Assembly: GCA_905373665.1 (NCBI GenBank)
Contig: CAJPTV010000120.1
Coordinates: 1 to 5,909 of the forward strand
Length of the DNA: 5,909 bases
Direction: 5' to 3'
From: Bacteroidia bacterium
Lineage (GTDB): Bacteria; Bacteroidota; Bacteroidia; Bacteroidales; CAJPTX01
Positions within the stretch are counted from its first letter, which is position 1; each line of letters begins with the position of its first letter. Below are positions 1 to 5,909 of this stretch, piece by piece. The position numbers and the translations under genes are program-made. The notes below the pieces were generated by a model, which saw nothing but the letters and a program-made list of their open reading frames with translations, was not told the origin of the DNA and did not search any database.

Positions 1-1276
1 CATACTCTAGGTTCAGGTGCGCCATGGCGTAGGGCGCCATCAGTATCTCATAGCCATGGAGGCGGGGGAGGAGGTGATCTTTTACGTAGTTGTTCCACAC
101 GCCCGTTTGCCCTGCGAACTTGCTGTAAATGGCACGCACCACCCCGACAAGGAACGTGCCCGTCCCCGTGGCAGGGTCGAGGATCTGCAGGCGGTGCTTG
201 CCATCAGGCGACTTCGAGGCGTCTGCCAAGCCCTCTCTTAAGTCAAACTCTTTCTGTAACAGTTCATCGACTGTGCGTACAATGAACGACACCACGGGAG
301 CGGGCGTGTAGTAGACGCCGCGCGCCTTGCGTCGCTCAGGGTTATAGGCAGTAAGGAAATCTTCGTAGAAGAGCATCACGGGGTCGCGCTCCTCCTTGTT
401 GGCGTCCAAGAGGGCACGCACGTCGGTCGCCCCGAAGATACCGACGAGGTCGTCTATTATCCACGCTACGCGTACGTCGAGGTCATAGACGCCAATCCGT
501 TGAAAGAGCTTGCGTAGGAAAGGGTTGCTTTGAGGGATGAGCTCTGCCGCCTCTTTGCGCGAGAACGTATCTAAGTCGTTAGCATGATAGCGTGCTGCAA
601 AGAGCCCATAGATAAGCGTCTGCGCATACCAATCGGCAAACTCTACTGGCGAGACATTGCTCATCAGCACGTTCTTTATACGCAAGAGCTGCTGGTGAAG
701 GTCGTACCCCGTCTCGCTGGTAGGGTCGCCCAGTACAACGCGAACAGAACGCGCCAACAGCTGAGCCTTCCCCGCCATCAGCAGCGCCAACCGCTTAGGC
801 GAGGTAATGGGCACGGGCTGTGCATCGCGTAGATGCGCTACGAGCTCGGCAAACTTAGCCTCGGCATCGGGAAGGGGCTCTAAGCGATTGACATTCTGCT
901 CCGCGACACATACTTCCAGCAGGCACTCCCCCTCTTGGTAGAGCAAAAAGCGGAGGAAGTCGGTAAAGACGATACAATCAAGCCCCTGCTTATAGCGATC
1001 GAACTGCTCCTTGTTCTGCCGCGCGCCCCTCAGGTCGGGGTCGCCAATATCCTTAGTTTCAAGGTAAGCAACGGGCGTGTTCTCTTTGTTGAGCAGCACG
1101 ATGTCGGGTGCACCGCACTCGATGCGCTTCGGCTCGTTAATAATGCGAAACCGCTTAAGTTCCTCACACGCTTTGAGAAGTTCCACAAAGATTTGGCGCA
1201 GGCTGTGCTCTGTAGTTACCCCCGTCTTGTATTCCTTGGCAAGGCGGTCTAGATAGGCTTGTAATGGTGTGGACAT
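1..1276 (-). CDS. Type IIG / type ISP-like restriction-modification enzyme (nuclease-methyltransferase fusion), N-terminal part
   Basis: This gene encodes a predicted single-chain enzyme that cuts DNA and methylates adenine at N6. Reading from the ATG at 1276, 425 codons are visible with no stop, and the gene leaves the window at position 1. Residues 1-110 look like a PD-(D/E)xK nuclease: D58 in GAPDIVLL, E73 and K75 in YLETK, and a QxxxY motif (Q91-Y95) like that of type I HsdR nucleases. Residues 130-300 look mainly helical. Methyltransferase motif X follows (GVYYTPAPVV, 320-329), then SAM-binding motif I (DPATGTGTF, 367-375) and the family-typical YEILMAPYAMAHL (409-421). No Walker A or other helicase motif lies between nuclease and methyltransferase, unlike helicase-bearing type ISP enzymes such as LlaGI. 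The catalytic NPPY-type motif IV and the target-recognition domain should lie outside the window, so specificity and intactness are unknown. The family call is strong; the subtype is inferred. Confidence 0.9.
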   Translation of the reverse strand, partial: MSTPLQAYLDRLAKEYKTGVTTEHSLRQIFVELLKACEELKRFRIINEPKRIECGAPDIVLLNKENTPVAYLETKDIGDPDLRGARQNKEQFDRYKQGLDCIVFTDFLRFLLYQEGECLLEVCVAEQNVNRLEPLPDAEAKFAELVAHLRDAQPVPITSPKRLALLMAGKAQLLARSVRVVLGDPTSETGYDLHQQLLRIKNVLMSNVSPVEFADWYAQTLIYGLFAARYHANDLDTFSRKEAAELIPQSNPFLRKLFQRIGVYDLDVRVAWIIDDLVGIFGATDVRALLDANKEERDPVMLFYEDFLTAYNPERRKARGVYYTPAPVVSFIVRTVDELLQKEFDLREGLADASKSPDGKHRLQILDPATGTGTFLVGVVRAIYSKFAGQTGVWNNYVKDHLLPRLHGYEILMAPYAMAHLNLEY

Positions 1277-1295
1277 GGTGGCTTGTTTGGTAGGG

Positions 1296-1303
1296 CAAAG
1301 ATA
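1296..1303 (-). promoter_or_regulatory. Bacteroidota -7 box (TATCTTTG) of the restriction-modification gene
   Basis: The minus strand reads TATCTTTG, a perfect match to the Bacteroidota -7 consensus TAnnTTTG, 19 bases before the ATG at 1276. Transcription would begin only about 12-15 bases before the start codon, giving a very short leader with no Shine-Dalgarno sequence, which is normal in this phylum. No clear -33 TTG is present at the usual spacing; that stretch is occupied by an inverted repeat. The box suggests the gene is transcribed independently of glmS upstream, although read-through is also possible because no terminator is seen. Confidence 0.6.
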
Positions 1304-1325
1304 GGAAAGTCCTCATCGTCTTTCC
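1304..1325. promoter_or_regulatory. Candidate operator: 6-bp inverted repeat against the -7 box
   Basis: GGAAAG at 1304-1309 and CTTTCC at 1320-1325 form a perfect 6-bp inverted repeat with a 10-base spacer. It abuts the -7 box of the restriction-modification gene and covers the place where the -33 element should be. A dimeric repressor or activator bound here could control that gene. The arms are short, so chance cannot be excluded, and no regulator gene is visible in the window. Confidence 0.35.
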
Positions 1326-1326
1326 G

Positions 1327-1335
1327 CCCCCCCCC
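1327..1335. repeat. C9/G9 homopolymer tract
   Basis: Nine consecutive C on the plus strand (nine G on the coding strand of the downstream gene) lie between the glmS stop and the promoter of the restriction-modification gene. The tract starts 23 bases upstream of the -7 box, just beyond the expected -33 position. Homopolymers of this length are prone to slippage, so its length may vary between cells. Confidence 0.9.
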
Positions 1336-1352
1336 TAGACACAGGGTGTTGC

Positions 1353-3188
1353 CTATTCCACCGTCACCGACTTGGCGAGGTTGCGCGGACGGTCTACGTT
1401 ACACCCACGCAAAAGCGCAATGTGATAGGCTAAGAGCTGTAGAGGGACTACGGCAAGGATAGACTCTACTAGGGGGATAGCCTCGGGGATCTCGATACAG
1501 TAGTCCGCCATCTTGCTCAGGGTCGTGTCGCCCTCGGTCACAATGGCTATCACGCGCCCGTGTCGTGCTTTTACCTCTTGGATGTTAGAGACCACCTTCT
1601 CATACGAATTGTCCTTAGCAGCCAAGACCACGACGGGCATATTCTCATCAATAAGCGCTATTGGACCATGCTTCATCTCTGCCGCAGCGTACCCTTCGGC
1701 ATGGATGTAAGAGATCTCCTTGAGTTTAAGCGCCCCCTCTAGGGCTACGGGGAAGAAATACCCTCGTCCGAGGTAGAGGAAATTAGATACTTGGTAGAAC
1801 TGCTCGGCGATAAGCCTCACGCCGTCGCTCCGCTTAAGGATTTCCGTCACCTTTTGCGGCAGCTCCAAGAAAGCCTTGATATACTCCTTATACGCCGCAT
1901 CCGTGAGCTTCTGACGTCGATACCCCAAGAGAAGGGCTATCATAGCCAAGACGGCCACTTGCGCAGTAAATGCCTTGGTAGAGGCAACCCCAATCTCAGG
2001 ACCAGCGTGGGTGTAGACCCCCGCCTGCGTTTCGCGTGCGATGGAAGAACCGACAACGTTGCAAATCCCTAGAACAAGCGCTCCGCGCTCCTTCGCAAGC
2101 CGTATTGCGGCGAGCGTGTCTGCCGTTTCGCCACTTTGGCTAATGGCTAAGACCACGTCCTCAGGTCCAATAATCGGGTTGCGATAACGGAACTCCGAGG
2201 CGTACTCCACCTCAACGGGGATGCGCGCGATATCCTCCAAGAAGTATTCTCCCAACAGCCCCGCATGAAACGAGGTGCCACAGGCCACGATAACGATGCG
2301 TTTCGCCGTATCCAGACGCGGGAGGACATTGTATAGCCCCCCAAGGGTAATAAAGTCATGTAGGGGGCTTACACGCCCGCGACAAGTGTCTTGGATGGAA
2401 TTGGGCTGCTCGTGAATCTCCTTGAGCATGTAGTGCGCAAAGTTCCCAAGGTCGGAGTCTTCGATTTCCCAGTCCACCGTCGTGACATGAGGGAGTTGCG
2501 AGGAGTCCTCGTCCTTCTTCAGAAAGATAGAGTCATGGGTCATGACCACGAGGTCTCCATCCTCCAACAAGACAATATTGCGCGTGTGTTTGGAAATCGG
2601 GATTGGGTCTGAGGCTATGTAGTAGTTGCCCGAGGCAACCCCAATCACGAGCGGGCTTCCGAGGCGCGCAGCTATCAAAACGTCGGGCTGCTTGAGCGGG
2701 TAAACACAGATGGCGTAAGCGCCTATTACGACGCTCAACGCACGACGCACGGCCGCCTCAAAAGACTTATGGTAATGAAGATAGATATACTCGATGAGGT
2801 TGACCAAGACCTCCGAGTCCGTATCCGAGTGGAAGGTATAACCATGCTGCAAGAGCTTCTCCTTGAGGGCAGCATAGTTCTCAATAATGCCGTTGTGGAC
2901 GATGGCGAACTCCCCGTGCATCGAGATGTGGGGGTGAGCATTCACATCGCTCGGCTCTCCGTGCGTAGCCCAACGGGTGTGCCCGATGCCGATAGTCCCT
3001 TCCACAGGCTGTGTCCCGATCTCCGTCACAAGGTGGTTGACATCGCCCTTATATTTGTAGAGGTAGGTCGCCGCGCCCGTAATACAGACACCAGCCGAGT
3101 CGTAGCCGCGATATTCCATGCGGCGGAGACCGTCAATAATGACTGGGTAGGCCGCCTCCTTCCCGATGTAACCTAAGATGCCACACAT
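1353..3188 (-). CDS. glmS: Glutamine--fructose-6-phosphate aminotransferase (isomerizing)
   Basis: GlmS makes glucosamine-6-phosphate and glutamate from fructose-6-phosphate and glutamine in the cytoplasm, the committed step towards UDP-GlcNAc for peptidoglycan and lipid A/LPS. The 611-residue length is normal for the family. The N-terminal glutaminase half starts MCGILGYIG, with catalytic Cys2 exposed after Met removal, followed by GHTRWATHGEP (69-79), HNGIIEN (98-104) and SDTDSE (121-126). The isomerase half has two SIS domains: CGTS (303-306), SQSGET (350-355) and EIGVASTKAFTAQ (398-410) in the first, then EGALKLKEISYIHAEGY (484-500) and EMKHGPIALID (504-514) in the second. It ends in the canonical LAKSVTVE. 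All key residues are present, so it should be functional. It lies 25 bp after the DUF4270 gene on the same strand and is probably the last gene of that operon. No glmS ribozyme can be fitted into the short gap upstream. Confidence 0.98.
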   Translation of the reverse strand: MCGILGYIGKEAAYPVIIDGLRRMEYRGYDSAGVCITGAATYLYKYKGDVNHLVTEIGTQPVEGTIGIGHTRWATHGEPSDVNAHPHISMHGEFAIVHNGIIENYAALKEKLLQHGYTFHSDTDSEVLVNLIEYIYLHYHKSFEAAVRRALSVVIGAYAICVYPLKQPDVLIAARLGSPLVIGVASGNYYIASDPIPISKHTRNIVLLEDGDLVVMTHDSIFLKKDEDSSQLPHVTTVDWEIEDSDLGNFAHYMLKEIHEQPNSIQDTCRGRVSPLHDFITLGGLYNVLPRLDTAKRIVIVACGTSFHAGLLGEYFLEDIARIPVEVEYASEFRYRNPIIGPEDVVLAISQSGETADTLAAIRLAKERGALVLGICNVVGSSIARETQAGVYTHAGPEIGVASTKAFTAQVAVLAMIALLLGYRRQKLTDAAYKEYIKAFLELPQKVTEILKRSDGVRLIAEQFYQVSNFLYLGRGYFFPVALEGALKLKEISYIHAEGYAAAEMKHGPIALIDENMPVVVLAAKDNSYEKVVSNIQEVKARHGRVIAIVTEGDTTLSKMADYCIEIPEAIPLVESILAVVPLQLLAYHIALLRGCNVDRPRNLAKSVTVE

Positions 3189-3202
3189 GGTGCGAGGCTG
3201 CC

Positions 3203-3209
3203 CCTCCTT
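3203..3209 (-). promoter_or_regulatory. Shine-Dalgarno-like AAGGAGG ahead of glmS
   Basis: The 25-bp gap before glmS contains AAGGAGG on the coding strand, a full match to the classical anti-Shine-Dalgarno complement, 14 bases before the ATG. That spacing is longer than optimal, and Bacteroidota rarely rely on such sites, so its use is uncertain. No other gene start in the window has one. Confidence 0.3.
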
Positions 3210-3213
3210 TGGG

Positions 3214-4521
3214 CTAGTTTTTAGTGTAGGTAATGATAAGCTGCATGGGCTGCGGCGTACTGCGTCCGTTCGCTATAATGGCACGCCCAAAGCCGTAGTA
3301 ACGCGAATCGCCAAAAAGCGCGACGCGATGCTCGGGGAGCTGCCCCAGCAAGAGCCCCTGTATCGTATACGTGAGATTGAGAGAAAAGTACCCCTCTTTA
3401 CGGTTGTAGTAACCATTGTAGAGCGCAGCACCTTTGTCAATATCGGGGACAGCGACGTCCTCTTTATTGAGCGTAAGCACGGTAAAAAGCTTCGATATCA
3501 GCGTATCGGTGTAGGGCACATTGGCTTGTGCAAAGGGGACACGCAGCTCAGCGCGTAGGACACTTACTGGCATACTGTCACGCCACTGTTCATAGACTCG
3601 GCGCAGGTCTAACCACGTACGCACGTCGCCCGCCGAGCCGACGTAAGCGCGCCCCGCCTGATTTTGTTCGGCGTGTGGCTGTGCTAAGACCTGTGCGAGC
3701 TCCGCGTCCTTGTAGTCATGCTCTATGGCAGAGAAGCGCTTAGAGGTGTTAGAAACCCCGAGGCGTAGGCTCTTTACAGAGTCGTTATGCTTCCAATAGA
3801 AAAAGAAGCCCGTTTTGGTATCGCCTATGTTTATGACGGCCATGCTCCCGATGTTCTTCCCGCCATTCTTTCGCACAGCGTCTAAACGCACCCCCTTAAA
3901 GAATGCGAGCCAGTCGCCGAATGTCTTAAGGTGCTTAGTCGCAGAGTCTAGGAAATGTCGCGCCATTGCATCCTTATCCAAGGGGATTTTCACCCACGCC
4001 TTGTCGTTCGGTACGAGCTCCATTTCAGCGATGGGAGTAAACTCTCGGTGCTGCGCCAAGGTATGTGCCGAGTCGCTGGGGAGGATGGGCTTTTCCATCC
4101 GCGAGAGCTTCACCACAATCGGTTCATTTTGATAGGCAGCCGCCACACGGAAGCTAAAAAAGGCAGAGTCTAAGGTAGTCTTGCCCATCTCATACTTTGG
4201 GAGCGAAAGCTTATCGGGGACGAGCTGGGTAAGGAAATAGGCTCGACGGCGTCCGAAAAGCGGGTCGTAACTCTCCCCGAGGGGCGCTTGCACAAAACGA
4301 GGGTAGGCTACCGCCGCGGTCGTATCTGTCCACGTCTCAAAGTCTGTGGAGGTATACTCACGGACACGCAACTTCTCTCCCTCGGGGACAAACTCCTGTC
4401 CCCACGTATCGCGTTCGGTTTGGCAAGAAGCAAAGCCCACAAGGAGCAAAAGGGAGCACAGTGCCAACTGTGCTGGAATGCCTGCACGGCGGTACAATGA
4501 CTTAAGACTGTGTCGGAGCAT
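3214..4521 (-). CDS. DUF4270 domain-containing lipoprotein
   Basis: This 435-residue protein is predicted to be exported and lipid-anchored; its function is unknown. The N-terminus has a basic region (MLRHSLKSLYRR), a hydrophobic segment (about 17-30) and a lipobox ending FASC, with C33 as the probable lipidated residue. The mature part resembles the DUF4270 family of Bacteroidota: YDPLFGRRRAYFLTQ near residues 85-99, a following LDSAFFSF strand, and a C-terminal beta-rich segment ending in MQLIITYTK. The pattern suggests an all-beta secreted protein. No catalytic motif was recognised. The ATG at 4521 lies inside the 3' end of the upstream glycosyltransferase-like gene (20-bp overlap), so translation is probably coupled. 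A TTG eight codons further in, just after that gene's stop, is a less likely alternative start. The family assignment rests on remembered motifs and the recurring neighbourhood. Confidence 0.8.
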   Translation of the reverse strand: MLRHSLKSLYRRAGIPAQLALCSLLLLVGFASCQTERDTWGQEFVPEGEKLRVREYTSTDFETWTDTTAAVAYPRFVQAPLGESYDPLFGRRRAYFLTQLVPDKLSLPKYEMGKTTLDSAFFSFRVAAAYQNEPIVVKLSRMEKPILPSDSAHTLAQHREFTPIAEMELVPNDKAWVKIPLDKDAMARHFLDSATKHLKTFGDWLAFFKGVRLDAVRKNGGKNIGSMAVINIGDTKTGFFFYWKHNDSVKSLRLGVSNTSKRFSAIEHDYKDAELAQVLAQPHAEQNQAGRAYVGSAGDVRTWLDLRRVYEQWRDSMPVSVLRAELRVPFAQANVPYTDTLISKLFTVLTLNKEDVAVPDIDKGAALYNGYYNRKEGYFSLNLTYTIQGLLLGQLPEHRVALFGDSRYYGFGRAIIANGRSTPQPMQLIITYTKN

Positions 4522-5317
4522 CGGCTAATAGTTTCTCATAAACCTCGCTGAGCTGTTCTGTGTTGCGTGTGTCGTAGAGAGGCTTCCCTTGGGCTTGTGC
4601 ATAGCTCAGGAGGGTTTCTTCTACCTGATCATCCCCCACGGCCACACCGTCAGAATAACGAATGGCAAGCTCGGAAAGTGTGCGGTGCGTGCCGTCCTCC
4701 AAAAACGCCACTTCGTCCTCGGGGAGTTTTAGCACTGCCGCCGAGTCGCGCACGTCGACCCCGACGCGTTCGGTAAGGTTGTCTTGATAGAGCGAGGTAA
4801 TGATCTTCACTTTGGAGAAGAGCGGGTCGTTTTTATAAGCCAAGCGCACCAAGGGGGGCACGTAGCCCGCGAACCACCCATTACAGTGAATGACGTCGGG
4901 CATCCAACGGAGCTTCTTAATCGTCTCCAAGACCCCTTTGCAGAAGAAGACCCCACGCTGGTCATTGTCCTCGTAAGGCGCTCCCGTCTCGTCACTAAGC
5001 ACCCCTTGGCGGGAGGAAAAGAACTCAAGGTTGTCTATGAAGTAGACCTGAAGGCGCGTCCCTGGGATGGAGGCTACCTTGATGAGCAACGTGTAGTCCT
5101 CCTTGGCCACCACGAGGTTTAGTCCTGAGAGGCGGTGCACGTCGTGGAGCTGGTTGCGCCGCTCGTTTATCGTACCGTACTTAGGGATGAAGGTGCGCAC
5201 CTCGGCGCCAGATTCTAGGGCGGTGCGTGGTAACATTACCCCCTGTTTCGCTAACTGGCTTCCCTCAACGTAAGGTTCTACTTCTTGGCTAATGTATAAG
5301 ATTCGCTTCCCCTTCAT
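4502..5317 (-). CDS. GT5-like starch/glycogen synthase N-terminal domain protein, probably not a working glycogen synthase
   Basis: The 271 residues correspond to the N-terminal Rossmann domain of GT5 glycogen/starch synthases, which are usually near 480 residues. The start MKGKRILYISQEVEPY matches the first strand of GlgA, and PDVIHCNGWFAGYVP (140-154) corresponds to the GlgA segment around HDWH. The protein stops before the C-terminal glycosyltransferase domain, which carries the catalytic E-x7-E motif. The N-terminal KTGGL loop that binds ADP-glucose in E. coli GlgA is replaced by EGSQL (18-22), and HDWH by NGWF (146-149). The frame is intact and ends cleanly, so this looks like a conserved short protein, not a recent truncation. 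Databases usually label such proteins glycogen synthase; I infer a non-catalytic or altered role. It is the first gene of the likely operon with DUF4270 and glmS. The ATG is chosen because the first strand follows directly. Confidence 0.82.
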   Translation of the reverse strand: MKGKRILYISQEVEPYVEGSQLAKQGVMLPRTALESGAEVRTFIPKYGTINERRNQLHDVHRLSGLNLVVAKEDYTLLIKVASIPGTRLQVYFIDNLEFFSSRQGVLSDETGAPYEDNDQRGVFFCKGVLETIKKLRWMPDVIHCNGWFAGYVPPLVRLAYKNDPLFSKVKIITSLYQDNLTERVGVDVRDSAAVLKLPEDEVAFLEDGTHRTLSELAIRYSDGVAVGDDQVEETLLSYAQAQGKPLYDTRNTEQLSEVYEKLLADAPTQS

Positions 5318-5379
5318 GTACCACTAAATATTTGGAAGGGTTGCCACGTGCCGCACTTCGCAATCAGGTGCTGCGCCAT
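5314..5379 (-). CDS. Possible 21-codon leader ORF, start-stop overlapped with the GT5-like gene
   Basis: In the leader of the GT5-like gene, an ATG at 5379 opens a 21-residue frame (MAQHLIAKCG at its start) whose TGA overlaps the downstream ATG as ATGA. It would begin about 30 bases after the transcription start predicted from the -7 box at 5416-5423. The ATGA arrangement would allow translational coupling. Against it, a frame this short is common by chance and the peptide resembles nothing I recognise. Confidence 0.25.
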   Translation of the reverse strand: MAQHLIAKCGTWQPFQIFSGT

Positions 5380-5415
5380 AAAATTCCCCACAGGGGCGAC
5401 ACCGTAACAACCATA

Positions 5416-5423
5416 CAAAGGTA
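5416..5423 (-). promoter_or_regulatory. Bacteroidota -7 box (TACCTTTG) of the GT5-like/DUF4270/glmS operon
   Basis: The minus strand reads TACCTTTG, matching TAnnTTTG. Transcription would start near 5409-5411, giving a leader of about 90 bases before the ATG at 5317. No good -33 TTG is seen at the usual spacing. It is the only convincing -7 box found upstream of the three-gene operon. Confidence 0.55.
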
Positions 5424-5451
5424 GCGAAATTCTCTAATGCGGTGGTTTCGT

Positions 5452-5459
5452 TATCTTTG
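5452..5459 (+). promoter_or_regulatory. Bacteroidota -7 box (TATCTTTG) of the AMP nucleosidase gene
   Basis: The plus strand reads TATCTTTG, matching TAnnTTTG and identical to the box of the restriction-modification gene. Transcription would start around 5464-5467, giving a leader of about 60 bases before the ATG at 5525. No clear -33 TTG is present. Only 28 bases separate it from the divergent -7 box, so the upstream elements of the two promoters must overlap. Confidence 0.55.
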
Positions 5460-5524
5460 CCAAGGAGCACTGTTGCCTCTGTGCACTGGGTGTGTGCGTA
5501 AACAAACCTTATCGGACGAACCTC

Positions 5525-5909
5525 ATGAAAACCAAAGAAGAGATCGTAAAGAACTGGCTACCGCGCTACACGGGGCTGAGCCTCGATGCGTTCCGTCCCT
5601 ACGTCCTCCTTACCAACTTTTCCGCCTACCTCGAGCTCTTTTGCCAAATCACGGGGGCGAGCGTCGTCAACCCGAGTGCGAATATGCCTGCCGCCTCCTC
5701 TGAGCATATCACCATGATCAACTTCGGCATCGGTAGCCCCAATGCTGCCACCATCATGGATTTGCTTACAGCCACGCGCCCCCAAGCGACGCTCTTCCTC
5801 GGCAAATGTGGCGGACTGCACACCTCCTTCTCTCTAGGGGATTTCGTGTTGCCCGTCGCCGCCATCCGTCACGAGGGGACGTCAGACAACTACTTCCCGC
5901 CCGAGGTTC
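5525..5909 (+). CDS. amn: AMP nucleosidase, N-terminal part
   Basis: AMP nucleosidase hydrolyses AMP to adenine and ribose-5-phosphate in the cytoplasm, adjusting purine nucleotide pools. The ATG at 5525 opens 128 visible codons that run off the right edge. The sequence MKTKEEIVKNWLPRYTG is the characteristic start of the short Bacteroidota form, which is about 260 residues and lacks the N-terminal regulatory domain of E. coli Amn (about 480 residues). Then come INFGIGSPNAATIMDLL (65-81) and LFLGKCGGL (90-98), parts of the purine nucleoside phosphorylase/uridine phosphorylase fold, and GDFVLPVAAI followed by EGTSDNYFPPEV (117-128). All visible conserved segments are intact. It is divergent from the GT5-like operon and has its own -7 box. 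The remaining half, including further active-site residues, is outside the window. Confidence 0.93.
   Translation, partial: MKTKEEIVKNWLPRYTGLSLDAFRPYVLLTNFSAYLELFCQITGASVVNPSANMPAASSEHITMINFGIGSPNAATIMDLLTATRPQATLFLGKCGGLHTSFSLGDFVLPVAAIRHEGTSDNYFPPEV

Noticed and set aside
1339..1349. Inverted repeat ACAC-agg-GTGT just after the glmS stop, as a terminator
   Set aside because: Only a 4-bp stem, followed on the minus strand by a G-run, not a T-run; no support for intrinsic termination.
1327..1350. Tn7-like transposon end downstream of glmS
   Set aside because: A TGTGTC occurs near the right distance, but no repeated end-binding motifs, target duplication or transposition genes are visible.
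2769..3176. Long open frame on the plus strand antisense to glmS (135 codons)
   Set aside because: It lies wholly over the strongly conserved glmS coding frame; the composition and lack of recognisable motifs fit a shadow frame. The same holds for the plus-strand frames at 935-1252, 3178-3558, 3815-4132 and 4784-5122.
3189..3213. glmS ribozyme upstream of glmS
   Set aside because: The gap is only 25 bp, far too short, and that ribozyme is typical of Firmicutes.
5386..5396. CCCC-aca-GGGG hairpin in the operon leader as a riboswitch or attenuator
   Set aside because: Four base pairs with a three-base loop, no T-run and no alternative pairing recognised.
5412..5414. Upstream ATG on the minus strand opening a 16-codon frame before the GT5-like gene
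   Set aside because: It lies within two bases of the -7 box, so it is probably upstream of the transcription start and not in the mRNA.
5437..5703. Open plus-strand frame of 88 codons overlapping the amn start
   Set aside because: The AMP nucleosidase frame from 5525 is clearly the coding one; this frame begins inside the promoter region and has no recognisable motif.

Overview
The window looks like chromosomal DNA of a Bacteroidota member, most likely Porphyromonas or a close relative. Three things point there. The genes include a DUF4270 lipoprotein, a one-domain glycogen-synthase homologue and a short AMP nucleosidase, all typical of Bacteroidales. The three intergenic starts are preceded by Bacteroidota-type -7 boxes (TAnnTTTG). 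The base composition is moderately GC-rich, unlike low-GC Bacteroides. The genus is an inference.

Layout, left to right. Positions 1-1276 (minus) hold the N-terminal 425 residues of a one-polypeptide restriction-modification enzyme, with a PD-(D/E)xK nuclease followed by an N6-adenine methyltransferase; the rest runs off the left edge. It has its own -7 box, preceded by a 6-bp inverted repeat and a run of nine C/G. Positions 1353-3188 (minus) hold a complete glmS. Positions 3214-4521 (minus) hold a DUF4270 lipoprotein, and 4502-5317 (minus) a one-domain relative of GT5 starch/glycogen synthases. The last two genes overlap by 20 bp and glmS follows 25 bp later, so the three form a likely operon read right to left. 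A 207-bp divergent region (5318-5524) carries a -7 box for each direction. From 5525 to the right edge (plus) is the start of an AMP nucleosidase gene.

How they fit together. GlmS makes glucosamine-6-phosphate for peptidoglycan and lipid A/LPS. The DUF4270 protein is predicted to be an exported lipoprotein of unknown function. The GT5-like protein has lost motifs expected of a working glycogen synthase. The operon is therefore plausibly linked to the cell envelope, but nothing in the sequence proves this. AMP nucleosidase belongs to purine metabolism, and the restriction enzyme is an accessory defence gene beside the conserved glmS 3' end.

Most of the window is ordinary core genome. The parts most worth a second look are the restriction-modification gene and its promoter region, the apparently degenerate glycosyltransferase, and the leader of the glycosyltransferase operon. 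No RNA gene, insertion sequence, CRISPR array or convincing terminator was seen.
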